A DNA stretch of 64,000 bases. It comes from Gemmatimonadales bacterium UBA4456. Its GTDB lineage: Bacteria; Gemmatimonadota; Gemmatimonadetes; Longimicrobiales; Gaopeijiaceae. Position 1 is the first letter of the stretch, and each line of letters starts with the position of its first letter. The position numbers were made by a program, and so were the translations under genes. The notes under the pieces are model-generated. The model ran no database searches. It was not told the DNA's origin and saw nothing but the letters and a program-made list of their open reading frames with translations. Of this stretch, positions 18,833 to 27,495 are shown one piece after another. The stretch spans positions 1 to 64,000 of the forward strand of contig DGOW01000082.1 in assembly GCA_002390225.1 (NCBI GenBank), written 5' to 3'.

Positions 18833-19417
18833 TCAGCTGCGCAGCTCCCAGAAGGTCTCCACTTCGGCGGCCATGTTACCTGGCAGCGATCCCATGCCGA
18901 CCGCGGCGCGTGTGCCCTTTCCGGCCTCCTCGCCGAAGACGTCGACCATCAAGTCGCTGAAGCCGTTGATGACGGTGGGCTGCTCTGAGAACCCCGGCAC
19001 GGCGTTGACCATCCCGAAGGTGCGAACTAGTCGGGCGACCCGGTCGAGACTCCCGACCGCCGCACGCATCGTGGCGAGGATGTTGATACCGCACTGACGA
19101 GCGGCTGCCTGACCCTCTTCCACCGTGAGGTCCTGACCGACGATACCCTGGTGGCCGGGTGATGCGTCTGGCATCCGGGGGGTGTGTCCGGCGACGTAGA
19201 GGGTGTTCCCGACAATGACGGCGCCCACGTACGTAGCGACGGGTGGGGGAGGGGTGTGAAGTTCGATGCCGAGCTCTCGCAGCCGGGCCTCCGGGCTGAC
19301 CTGCCAGGGCGCAGCCGAACCCTTGGGCTGAGCTCCTGCGATGCCGGGTATCAGAGAGGCGAGCGAGGCACCCGCGGCGCCACGGATGAGTCGTCGACGG
19401 GACAGGATCTCGAGCAT
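18833..19417 (-). CDS. Tat-exported RidA/YjgF-family protein
   Basis: 194 residues. The start has a twin-arginine signal (SRRRLIRGAAGASLASL, then GIAGAQ), which suits a pre-folded RidA trimer. The body follows the family: VIVGNTLYVAGHTPR, QDLTVEEGQAAARQC, NILATMRAAVGSLDRVARLV, and VEVETFW-like ending AAEVETFWELR. Canonical RidA deaminates reactive enamines with an arginine in the motif C/I-RAxV. The conserved catalytic arginine near the C-terminus is not evident here (GTRAAVGMGSLP), so activity may differ. It stands alone. Confidence 0.75.
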   Translation of the reverse strand: MLEILSRRRLIRGAAGASLASLIPGIAGAQPKGSAAPWQVSPEARLRELGIELHTPPPPVATYVGAVIVGNTLYVAGHTPRMPDASPGHQGIVGQDLTVEEGQAAARQCGINILATMRAAVGSLDRVARLVRTFGMVNAVPGFSEQPTVINGFSDLMVDVFGEEAGKGTRAAVGMGSLPGNMAAEVETFWELRS

Positions 19418-19529
19418 GGAGGTCTCCTCGGGGGATCAGGTCGCAGCTCCTCGCGACCTCGTTGCGGTTTCAGATGCCGAGAGCGTAACCGGGGTCGCCA
19501 GCCTGCGCACGATGGGGTAGGGTGTTCGC

Positions 19530-20615
19530 ATGACTCAACCTCTACGCAACAGACGGCGCGCCGCCGTTCTGTCGTTCCTGGCTGTCGTTGTGGCTGCGTG
19601 CGGGGATGGTGGGGTCGGGCCTGACGACCGAGTTGCGGGTGGCATCGATCTCGACGTCCTCTTTGCACCGGCAACGAGCGCCGAAATCGCCTCCGTGTCT
19701 GCTGACTGGGCGGCGCGGACACCAACGGCACAAGGTATTGTCGTCGAGCTGGACACAACGGTGTCGGTGCTCGCGCTCAAGGCTCGTGTGAGAATCGTAT
19801 CGCACCTGGTCGATGGGACGGTGCGCCACTTCGGTGCGGTGATCACGCCTACGACTCTGACCGCGCCGGCACCGGTCATTGTTTATGCGCATGGAGGTGA
19901 TTCGGGGGTCGAGCTGGGCCAGGTTCTGTTCACCGTTCCGGTTCTGGGAGATCAGGCCGACGAGTTCGTCTGGATCGTACCATCGTTCCGCTCGGAGACC
20001 TTGTTGTTTGGCTCAGATCGCTGGACGTCCGAGGGTGCCGCGAGCCCCTGGGATCATGACGTGGATGATGCGATGGCTCTGCTCGACGTCACCTTCGACA
20101 TCGAGCCTCAGGCGGACTCGACTCGGGTCGGTGTGCTGGGATTCAGTCGCGGGGGCGGTGTGGGATTGCTGATGGGCGTCCGAGACGAGCGCATCGATCG
20201 TGTAGTCGACTTCTTCGGTCCGACCGATTTCTTCGATGAATACGTACAAGATGTCGTAGCGGAGGTGCTCGACGGATCTCTTCGCGAACTGCCGGGCATC
20301 GAGGTCCTCAACTCGGACTTCATTCAGCCGCTTCGAAATGGACTGATGGATATTCCGTCGGTTCGTCTCGAACTCGTGCGTCGATCGGCGGTCCTGTTCG
20401 CGGATCGGCTACCCGCTGTTCAGATCCATCACGGCACGGCCGATGAGGTTGTCGCGGTGAGTCAGGCCGAGTCGTTGATCGCTGCTCTCGAGGCAGACGG
20501 CCGCACGGGCCCGGGTTTTCAATCGTTCCTGTACGAAGGCGGCACCCACAATCCGCTGGCGCTCATCGGGGCGCTGGAGCGGACCCGGGAGTATCTGATC
20601 CCTTTGCTGAACTGA
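19530..20615 (+). CDS. Alpha/beta-hydrolase lipoprotein (prolyl-oligopeptidase-like)
   Basis: 361 residues, lipobox VVAACG. Alpha/beta-hydrolase landmarks: PVIVYAHGGDSG (oxyanion region), WDHDVDDAMALLD, nucleophile elbow GVLGFSRGGGVGLL with serine in GFSRGG, and LPAVQIHHGTADEVVAVSQA with the acid and, further on, YEGGTHNP for the histidine. This fits an esterase or peptidase of the S9/dienelactone type facing the periplasm. The upstream neighbour is divergent. Confidence 0.78.
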   Translation: MTQPLRNRRRAAVLSFLAVVVAACGDGGVGPDDRVAGGIDLDVLFAPATSAEIASVSADWAARTPTAQGIVVELDTTVSVLALKARVRIVSHLVDGTVRHFGAVITPTTLTAPAPVIVYAHGGDSGVELGQVLFTVPVLGDQADEFVWIVPSFRSETLLFGSDRWTSEGAASPWDHDVDDAMALLDVTFDIEPQADSTRVGVLGFSRGGGVGLLMGVRDERIDRVVDFFGPTDFFDEYVQDVVAEVLDGSLRELPGIEVLNSDFIQPLRNGLMDIPSVRLELVRRSAVLFADRLPAVQIHHGTADEVVAVSQAESLIAALEADGRTGPGFQSFLYEGGTHNPLALIGALERTREYLIPLLN

Positions 20616-20697
20616 GGTAGTCTTGCGCGTGGACTGGCGTGATCGCACGAGGTCTCACGAGGTTAGCCATGCTCTTCTCACGACTTCACGATCGCTC

Positions 20698-21723
20698 ATG
20701 CGTGCCTGGCTCCTGAATCGAACCGGTCCGCCGGATATTCTTTCGCTCACGGACGTCGCGGCTCCTGAGCCCGGCCCGGACGACGTCGCGATCCGCGTCG
20801 AAACCATCGGTATCAACTACGCTGAGGTGCTGTCCAGAAAAGGACTCTACGGCTGGGCACCCGAGCGACCCTACATCCCCGGGATGGAGGTCGCTGGCCG
20901 GATCGAGGCGATGGGTGAGGCGGTCCAGGGACGCCAGATCGGTGAGCGTGTTCTCTGCGGGATGCAGTACGGTGGGTACGCGGAACGGGTCTGTGTTACA
21001 GCAAATCGCGCGCTATCGGTACCCGCCGACTTCTCGATGGACGAGGCCGCAGCCTTCGGCGTGAACTTCATGACGGCGTGGGTCGCATTGATGGAGATGG
21101 CGCGTCTTCGGCCCAGCGATCGGGTAGCCATCACAGCGGCCGGCGGCGGAGTCGGGACCGCAGCGGTGCAGATCGCGTCAGCGTTCGGATGCGATGTGGT
21201 CGCTCTGGCTGGGGCCGATGAGAAGTTGGAGCTGGCGCGTTCACTCGGAGCCGCCCACACGCTGAACTACCGCGCTTCCGACTTCGAGCAGAGGTTCGAC
21301 CGTGTAACGGTCGATCGCCAACTCGACGTCGTACTCGAAGTCGTTGGTGGTGATGTGTTCCGCGCCTGCAACGGTCGGCTCGCGAACTTTGGGCGGCTGG
21401 TCGTCGTTGGGTACGCGCAGCTCGACTACTCGAAGTGGAACCCGCTGTCGTGGTGGAGGGCTTGGCATGACGCGCCGAAGCTGAAGGTGATGGACGCTGC
21501 GGTCGCGTCGACAGGTCTTCTGGCGACCCACATCGGCTATCTACTTCCGGACGAAGAGCGATTACTCTCGGTATGGTCCGCACTCACGGAGTTCGTGGAA
21601 GCGCATGGCCTGCGGCCTATTGTCGGCTCGACGTGGGACTTCGAGGAGTTGCCGGAGGCGCACCGGTTCATGGAGTCGCGGGCAAGCACCGGCAAGCTGG
21701 TCGTTCGCGTTGTGACCGGCTAG
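20698..21723 (+). CDS. Zinc-independent MDR-family oxidoreductase (quinone-reductase-like)
   Basis: 341 residues from the ATG before RAWLLNRTGPPDILSL. It has the GroES-like half (GINYAEVLSRKGLYG, IPGMEVAGRIEAMG, GERVLCGMQYGGYAE) and a Rossmann half (RVAITAAGGGVGTAAVQIA, VVALAGADEKLELARSLGA, DVVLEVVGGDVF). The structural-zinc cysteine cluster of alcohol dehydrogenases is absent, so an NADPH quinone or enone reductase is likely. It has no signal peptide. It runs into the convergent amidohydrolase with a 4-base overlap of stop codons. Confidence 0.85.
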   Translation: MRAWLLNRTGPPDILSLTDVAAPEPGPDDVAIRVETIGINYAEVLSRKGLYGWAPERPYIPGMEVAGRIEAMGEAVQGRQIGERVLCGMQYGGYAERVCVTANRALSVPADFSMDEAAAFGVNFMTAWVALMEMARLRPSDRVAITAAGGGVGTAAVQIASAFGCDVVALAGADEKLELARSLGAAHTLNYRASDFEQRFDRVTVDRQLDVVLEVVGGDVFRACNGRLANFGRLVVVGYAQLDYSKWNPLSWWRAWHDAPKLKVMDAAVASTGLLATHIGYLLPDEERLLSVWSALTEFVEAHGLRPIVGSTWDFEELPEAHRFMESRASTGKLVVRVVTG

Positions 21724-23225
21724 AACCAACCCTCTTCGTCGAGCAGGCCCCAGAGGCGCTGGGCAACGCGACCACCGGCGCTCACGATCGTACCGAGATC
21801 GAAGGCGAACTGTCCGTCTGAGACGAGGGGACGTCCGTCCACGAACACCCAGGACACGAAGCGGCCGTTGGTGTACAGGAGGTTGTTCAGCGGTTCGGGA
21901 GCGGGGGCGCCGGAACCGCTGAGGGGTCCACTCACGTGCACCGCGACGAGATCCGCGAGGGCACCGGGCTCGATCACCCCGAGGTCCGGGTGGCCGAGTG
22001 CTCGGGCCGGTATCTCGGTGCAGCCCTGGATGGCGTCTTCGACGGTAGGAGCTCGCACGAGGCGTCCCGGATCGACCTCCTGCAGCAGGGCGGCGCGAGC
22101 CTGACCCTGGAGCACGGCCAGCTTCACATTCTCCAGCATGTCATTGCTGTGCGTATCGATCCCGACATTTACGGCGAGTCCGGCCGCGAGCGCCTCGGGG
22201 TATGGTTGGGTGCCGCCGCCGGCGCCTCCTGCCGAGGGGCAGGTCGAGTAGACGCCCCCCTGTTCAATCAGAATGTCCGGATCGGTTTCCCAGTCCGGCG
22301 CCGTGAAATGTGCCCCGAAGAAGGGACCGTCCATCAGACCGGCATCGGCGAGCCATTGGGTGGGTGTGACACCGTGCCTGCGGCGGACGGTGTCGGTTTC
22401 TCGTTGGCCCTGTGACAGGTGTGTGTGGATTCCTGTGCCGAGCCGGGCAGCTGCCTGCGCGAACGCCTCGAGTGTCGCCGGGGTCTGGGTATCAGCGGCG
22501 TGCGGTGTCATCATGCCGAATAGGAGACCGTCTCCCTCGCGGCTCAGGGATTCCGCGACAGACAGATTGGCCTCGATCTCCTCCAGCGTAGCAGACTCGG
22601 ACCCGATGAGGTCTTCATCGGAACCGAACCAGATCGGAAAGAGGCGCCCGATGCCGGGCACCATGCCTCCCACCCAGCCTCTCGCGCCGAGACGACGAGC
22701 GACGCGTGCGTAACTCATTGCCTGGCGCACGCTCATGCTCATTTCGACCTGGCTGGTGCAGCCGCTGAGCAGTAGCTCAGTCAGATTGTACGCGGTGAGT
22801 GCGTCGAGATCGTCATTGGAGAGCTCCTCCTCGACGAGTGTGAGCGGCCGGGCGTACGACCGGCCGGATTCGATAATTCCTCGGGTCGGGGAGCCAGCAG
22901 CGACGTGTGTGTGGCCGCTGATGAGCCCCGGGAGCAGGAGATGTCCGGTCATGTCGATCCGATCGCCGGCAGCCATGCGTCCGGGGCCGACGTCCACGAT
23001 CCGGTTGCCGGCGATTCGGACCGAGACGTCATGCTCGATTCGTTGACCGTCCGCTTCGGATCGAAACACGGAGGCCCCCTCCAGCACGACGTCGACTACT
23101 CGATCATCCGAGCTCGTGGCGGCTCGGCGGGCCTGATGCTTTCGCGCGACTGCGCGATGAGCGATCAGGCCCGCACCCATGCCACCGAACCCGAAGCGGC
23201 GCAGCGCTTCCCGACGGTCCATCAT
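21720..23225 (-). CDS. Amidohydrolase of the TRZ/ATZ-like group, probably exported
   Basis: 501 residues from the first of two adjacent ATGs. The N-terminus (DRREALRRFGFGGMGAG) resembles a weak twin-arginine signal. Catalytic features: LLLPGLISGHTHVAAG (HxH), GTGIHTHLSQ, FFGAHFTAPD, GLAVNVGIDTHSNDMLENVK with the late aspartate, and a C-terminal LADLVAVHV composite domain. Relatives deaminate or dechlorinate ring nitrogen compounds. An alternative far-upstream start (23333) overlaps the M20 gene and looks spurious. It is separated from the upstream M20 gene by about 20 bases, so the two are probably co-transcribed. Confidence 0.8.
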   Translation of the reverse strand: MMDRREALRRFGFGGMGAGLIAHRAVARKHQARRAATSSDDRVVDVVLEGASVFRSEADGQRIEHDVSVRIAGNRIVDVGPGRMAAGDRIDMTGHLLLPGLISGHTHVAAGSPTRGIIESGRSYARPLTLVEEELSNDDLDALTAYNLTELLLSGCTSQVEMSMSVRQAMSYARVARRLGARGWVGGMVPGIGRLFPIWFGSDEDLIGSESATLEEIEANLSVAESLSREGDGLLFGMMTPHAADTQTPATLEAFAQAAARLGTGIHTHLSQGQRETDTVRRRHGVTPTQWLADAGLMDGPFFGAHFTAPDWETDPDILIEQGGVYSTCPSAGGAGGGTQPYPEALAAGLAVNVGIDTHSNDMLENVKLAVLQGQARAALLQEVDPGRLVRAPTVEDAIQGCTEIPARALGHPDLGVIEPGALADLVAVHVSGPLSGSGAPAPEPLNNLLYTNGRFVSWVFVDGRPLVSDGQFAFDLGTIVSAGGRVAQRLWGLLDEEGWF

Positions 23226-23245
23226 TGCCGTGCCTCCAGGCTCCG

Positions 23246-24547
23246 CTAGCTCGTCTGGGCCACCCCGACCTGCGCCAGTACGATCAGCATCACACGCTGC
23301 ACGCCGACCGCTCCGTTCTCGTTGCGAAACCATTCGTCGAGGGAGTGGGCACCGAAGCCCTGGCCGCCACCGCCGATCGTGACCGCAGGTACGTCCATGG
23401 AGATCGGGATGTTCGAGTCGGTCGAGGACCGACCGAAGCTGGGCTCCATACCGAGCACGCGGGTGACGGCCGCAGCCTGCTGCACGTACGGATGGTCCTC
23501 TGCGACTGCACCGGAGGGCCGATCGCCGATCATGTCCACGTCGACAGTGAGTGCTTCGCCACGAGTTCGGCGCACGTTTTCTTCGGCGAGGGCTCTCTGG
23601 ACTGCACCCTGGAGGATGGCGTCCACGGCATCGAGAGTCGCATCACCCTCCGAGCGCATATCGATCTCCATCCAGGATTCGAAGGGTACGGAGTTCACTG
23701 ATGTTCCGCCGCCCATACGACCTACGTTGTAGCTGGTCCGGAACGGAGCGGTCGCGGTGTACGGTGCAGCACCGTCCTGGAAGTACCCGATTGCCTGGCC
23801 CATGGCATGGGCCGGGTTCGCCAGTCCGAACGCACCCCATGAGTGCCCGCCGGGACCCTTGAACGTCACACGATACCGGTGCGAGCCGAGGCCCATGTGT
23901 GTGATGCCGTTCGAGCTGGTTCCGTCGACGGAGATGAAGTGGTCGATCCGTGGACCTCCGTCACGGAAGAGGTGCTTCACGCCGCGGAGGTCGCCCAGCC
24001 CTTCCTCACCCACGTTCCCGATGAAGAGGATGTCGGCCTCCGTGCGGACGTTAGCATCGTTCATCGCACGGAGCACTGCGAGTACTGTCGCCAGCCCGCG
24101 CGTATCGTCAGCAATACCCGGGGCGAAGAGCGTGTCACCGCTCATTCGGATCGTTACGTCGGTCTCCGGGGGAAAGACGGTGTCCAGATGGCCGGCGATC
24201 GCCAGAACCTGGCCTGTGCCCGAGCCCCGACGGAGTCCGATCACGTTGCCCACCTCATCGGTCCATGCGCTATCGACCCCGAGGTCGATCATCATCTGCA
24301 GGAATGCCTCACCACGCTCGTCCTCCATGAACGGAGGGGCGGGGATCTGCGTGAGTGTCATGAGATCGTCCATCGTCTGGTCGTCCGTCTCGACAATGTG
24401 GTCGAGCGCGGTGCGGACCGCGGGATGGTTCATGAGCTGTTCGATCTGCCTGTCGTACTCGGCCGTAGTCTGCGCGGCGAGCGGTACAGCGAGCATGCCC
24501 CCAACGAGGGCGAGCGCAGAGACCTGCGTGAAGAGGCGCTTCATCAT
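23246..24547 (-). CDS. Exported M20-family metallopeptidase (PepT/CPG2-like)
   Basis: 433 residues from the tandem ATGATG before KRLFTQVSALALVGG, signal ending VPLAAQ. The metal ligands are in AIAGHLDTVFPPETD, GIADDTRGLATVLA and IGNVGEEGLGDLRG; the dimerisation lid begins at GPGGHSWGAFG. Family members remove amino acids from small peptides or N-acyl amino acids. It is divergent from another M20-type gene 180 bases away and leads the unit with the TRZ/ATZ-like amidohydrolase. Confidence 0.87.
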   Translation of the reverse strand: MMKRLFTQVSALALVGGMLAVPLAAQTTAEYDRQIEQLMNHPAVRTALDHIVETDDQTMDDLMTLTQIPAPPFMEDERGEAFLQMMIDLGVDSAWTDEVGNVIGLRRGSGTGQVLAIAGHLDTVFPPETDVTIRMSGDTLFAPGIADDTRGLATVLAVLRAMNDANVRTEADILFIGNVGEEGLGDLRGVKHLFRDGGPRIDHFISVDGTSSNGITHMGLGSHRYRVTFKGPGGHSWGAFGLANPAHAMGQAIGYFQDGAAPYTATAPFRTSYNVGRMGGGTSVNSVPFESWMEIDMRSEGDATLDAVDAILQGAVQRALAEENVRRTRGEALTVDVDMIGDRPSGAVAEDHPYVQQAAAVTRVLGMEPSFGRSSTDSNIPISMDVPAVTIGGGGQGFGAHSLDEWFRNENGAVGVQRVMLIVLAQVGVAQTS

Positions 24548-24727
24548 GTCTGATCGCATTCTTGAAATGAGGATGTGAAGCACTGAATCTAGATGTTTGG
24601 CCATGATCGCGGGGAGGGCAGATTGTCGTGCGCTGAGCGGAGTCGCACGTTTTAGCATCTTGTACCCTGTCTTCCGTCCGCCTACCCTCCGTGTCTGCGT
24701 GAAATCGCTCAATCAGGAGTCCCCGAA

Positions 24728-26185
24728 GTGAAGAGATTCGGCGCCGCCGTTTTCGCTGCCGTTATGGTCGTGCAGCCCATTCAGGCCCAGACCGTGAAGG
24801 ACCAGCTTGCGGCCTTCATCGACGAAAATGCTGATCAGTACGCTGCAACCGCCCAGCACATCTGGGATCTTGCCGAGGTCGGTTATATGGAGACCGAGTC
24901 CTCAGAGACGCTTCAGGGTGTCCTCCGGGATGCCGGGTTCGAGATTGCGTCCGGGGTCGCCGGCATGCCGACTGCGTTCGTTGCGACGTACGGTGGTGGC
25001 GGTCCGATCATCGGCATCATGGGTGAGTACGATGCGCTCCCCGGGATCAATCAGAGCCGTTCGCCGGAGCGGGATCCTATTGCGGGGAAGATTGCCGGGC
25101 ACGCCTGCGGTCATCACCTCTTCGGCACCGGCTCGGTCGCCGCAGCGCTCGCCGTACGGGACTGGCTTGAGGAGAGCGGCGCACCCGGCACCATCCGTGT
25201 CTACGGGACACCGGCTGAGGAAGGTGGCGCAGGGAAGGTCTACATGGTGCGGGAGGGACTCATGGATGACGTCGATGTCATGCTGCATTGGCACGCGAGT
25301 TCCGCGAACAGTGCGAGCGCGTCGTCCTCACTCGCGAACAAGTCCGGCAAATTCCGGTTTCTGGGGCAGTCTTCTCACGCGGCTGGCGCACCGTGGCGTG
25401 GTCGCTCGGCACTCGATGCGCTCGAATCGTTTCATTACATGGTCAACATGATGCGCGAGCACGTGACCCCCGCCGCGCGCATCCACTACGTGGTGACGGC
25501 CGGTGGATCAGCTCCGAACGTCGTGCCGGACTTCGCAGAGTCCTACATCTACGTGCGCCATCCAGATCCGGAAGAGTCACGTCGCATGTTCGACTGGGTC
25601 ACCCGGATCGCGGAAGCGGCTGCTATGGGGACCGAGACCGAGATGGAATACGAGGTCATCCACGGCATTTACAATGTGCTGCCGAACGAGGCGCTGGCAC
25701 GCGCGATGTTCGAGAACCTCAACATCGTGGGTGGCGTGGAGTACAGCGCGGAAGAGCGCACGTTCGCAGAAGCGATCCACAGCACCTTCCCGCCGGACGC
25801 GCCGGGGATAGAGCGGGCCGGCATGATCGAACCGTTCGAGGTCATCGAGGTCGGTCAGGGCGGGTCGACGGACGTCGGCGACGTATCGTGGACCGTTCCG
25901 ACTGCGGGGCTCGGTACCGCCACCTGGGTGCCGGGCACGTCGGCGCACTCCTGGCAGGCGGTCGCAGCGGGCGGCACCAGCATTGGCAACAAGGGCATGA
26001 TCAACGCGGCCAAGACACTCGCGTACACACTCTACGATCTCTTTACCACGCCGGAACTGATCGACGCCGCGTACGAGGAGTTCGACCGTCGCCGTGGCCC
26101 GAACTACATCTACGAGCCGCTGCTGGGGGATCGTGATCCGCCGCTCGACTACCGCGCCAGCGTGGTAGGTGGAGGGAACAACTGA
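24728..26185 (+). CDS. Exported M20-family amidohydrolase (AbgB-like)
   Basis: 485 residues, signal ending PIQAQ. It resembles the B subunit of p-aminobenzoyl-glutamate hydrolase: IWDLAEVGYMETESSE, GIMGEYDALPGIN, GHACGHHLFGTGSVAAA (metal-binding histidines), YGTPAEEGGAGKVYM, LHWHASS and GQSSHAAGAPWRGRSALD. AbgB normally acts with AbgA in the cytosol; here it is single and exported, so it is probably a general peptide or amide hydrolase. The 180-base divergent region upstream should hold its promoter. Confidence 0.87.
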   Translation: MKRFGAAVFAAVMVVQPIQAQTVKDQLAAFIDENADQYAATAQHIWDLAEVGYMETESSETLQGVLRDAGFEIASGVAGMPTAFVATYGGGGPIIGIMGEYDALPGINQSRSPERDPIAGKIAGHACGHHLFGTGSVAAALAVRDWLEESGAPGTIRVYGTPAEEGGAGKVYMVREGLMDDVDVMLHWHASSANSASASSSLANKSGKFRFLGQSSHAAGAPWRGRSALDALESFHYMVNMMREHVTPAARIHYVVTAGGSAPNVVPDFAESYIYVRHPDPEESRRMFDWVTRIAEAAAMGTETEMEYEVIHGIYNVLPNEALARAMFENLNIVGGVEYSAEERTFAEAIHSTFPPDAPGIERAGMIEPFEVIEVGQGGSTDVGDVSWTVPTAGLGTATWVPGTSAHSWQAVAAGGTSIGNKGMINAAKTLAYTLYDLFTTPELIDAAYEEFDRRRGPNYIYEPLLGDRDPPLDYRASVVGGGNN

Positions 26186-26191
26186 GGCGTC

Positions 26192-26560
26192 TCAGGCGGT
26201 CGTAACGCGAAGGACTTCGAGGGGCGTCGTGATCCCCTGACGGATCTTGTCGATCCCGTCGCTGCGCAGCGTACGGGTGCCGTTAGCAGTGGCGATTCTC
26301 GAAGTTCTTCGCGCAGAGACTCTGCCTAGGAATCCGTTTCGCATTTCCTGGTTCATCCAGAGCCTCTCGAAGAGCCTGATCCGGCCTGAGTGCTCGGTGT
26401 TCCCGTAACGGTCGCAGCCTGCGCCGACCATGGCCCGGTTGGGCGAACCCTGACTATTCCCGAGGGCGGCGTGGTGTGATCGTCCAGCTTAGTCTCCTTG
26501 GCACAGCGAGCGCACACGCGATGCATCAGCCGTGGGGACTCGACGGGTGCTCCCGAGTGA
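26192..26560 (-). pseudogene. Remnant of a PilB/GspE-type secretion ATPase (C-terminal part, frameshifted)
   Basis: Two minus-strand frames carry the end of a type II secretion/type IV pilus ATPase. One has RLMHRVCARC, matching the RLVRxLCxxC zinc-binding start of the C-terminal domain. The other continues with GCDRYGNTEHSGRIRLFERL, MNQEMRNG, and ends GTRTLRSDGIDKIRQGITTP then LEVLRVTTA, a near-consensus PilB/GspE tail. A frame change lies near 26430-26460. The nucleotide-binding core is missing: the DNA to the right does not continue the protein. No other pilus or secretion gene is nearby, so this is an isolated fossil. Confidence 0.78.
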
Positions 26561-26843
26561 CCCTCGTGCTCACGGCTCTTTGCGCGGAACGATTCCACCG
26601 CATCACTGAATCAGCCCTCTCCGATCAGGCTGTGTTCGGTGGAGCAGTCCGGTCTGTCGGCTGGCCTGCCGTCTCCGGCCAGTAGCCGGATCGTGTCGTC
26701 GATCCATCTACCCCAGAAGATCCGGCGCATCCAGCGAAAGATCGCTACCGTCGAGGCACCGACGGTAGCCCCGGCAGCGTGGAGCGCGAATCAGGTACTT
26801 GGGTAGAGACGCTATACGCGACTCTCATCAGGGATGAAATCAA
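26561..26843. other. Stretch without a recognised gene
   Basis: About 280 bases between the PilB-like remnant and the SDR gene. Open frames here are short and arginine-rich on the minus strand and I see no family in them. The last part should hold the SDR promoter. Confidence 0.5.
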
Positions 26844-27443
26844 ATGAGAATTCTGCTGGTCGGAGCGACCGGGACCATTGGGAAGGCGATCGCCAGCGTC
26901 CTTGAATCCCTCGGCGATGAGGTGATTGGGGTGGGGCATTCGTCGGGTGAGCGGTCCGTGGATTTGGCTAATGCCGAAGCCTTGAGGCGTTTTTTCGACG
27001 CCACCGGTGCTCTCGATGCCGTCGTCTGCGCTGCTGGTGTCGCACAGTTCGGTTCCGTTCAGGAGCTGAACGACGAGGCTTACGACTCGAGCATTGCCAA
27101 TAAGCTCATGGGGCAGGTAAACCTGGTACGTTTTGGTCGAGGCGCAGTTCGGGAAGGTGGCTCGTTCACGCTGACCACCGGGACGCTGAGTGTTCGGCCG
27201 ACCCCTGGTACCGCGGCCGTTGCGATGGCCAGTGGTGGTGTCGAGTCGTTTGTGCGCGCAGCGGCTCTCGACCTTAGAGGTCGTTACAGGGTGAACGCCG
27301 TGAGTCCCGGCTGGGTTGCGGAATCGAGGCAGGCTATTGGACTGGCGCCCATGCCTGGCATCTGGGCCGCAGACCTGGCGCGGTGCTATGTCCGATTGGT
27401 GCACGGTGACGCGACAGGCCAGATCGTCGAGGCGGAGGAGTAG
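26844..27443 (+). CDS. Short-chain dehydrogenase-like protein lacking the usual Tyr-Lys pair
   Basis: 199 residues, no signal peptide. The Rossmann start MRILLVGATGTIGKAIASVL and VVCAAGVAQFGSV are typical of SDRs, as is NAVSPGWV near the end. In the position of the catalytic YxxxK there is GTAAVAMASGGVESF, with neither tyrosine nor lysine. Similar Y/K-less SDRs exist in a small subfamily, so this may be a non-canonical reductase or a binding protein. It converges on the amidase gene. Confidence 0.75.
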   Translation: MRILLVGATGTIGKAIASVLESLGDEVIGVGHSSGERSVDLANAEALRRFFDATGALDAVVCAAGVAQFGSVQELNDEAYDSSIANKLMGQVNLVRFGRGAVREGGSFTLTTGTLSVRPTPGTAAVAMASGGVESFVRAAALDLRGRYRVNAVSPGWVAESRQAIGLAPMPGIWAADLARCYVRLVHGDATGQIVEAEE

Positions 27444-27495
27444 TCGGCTTGACCCCACTGCGTGACGTGGGAGAGTCGCGCCCGAGGAAGGATCG

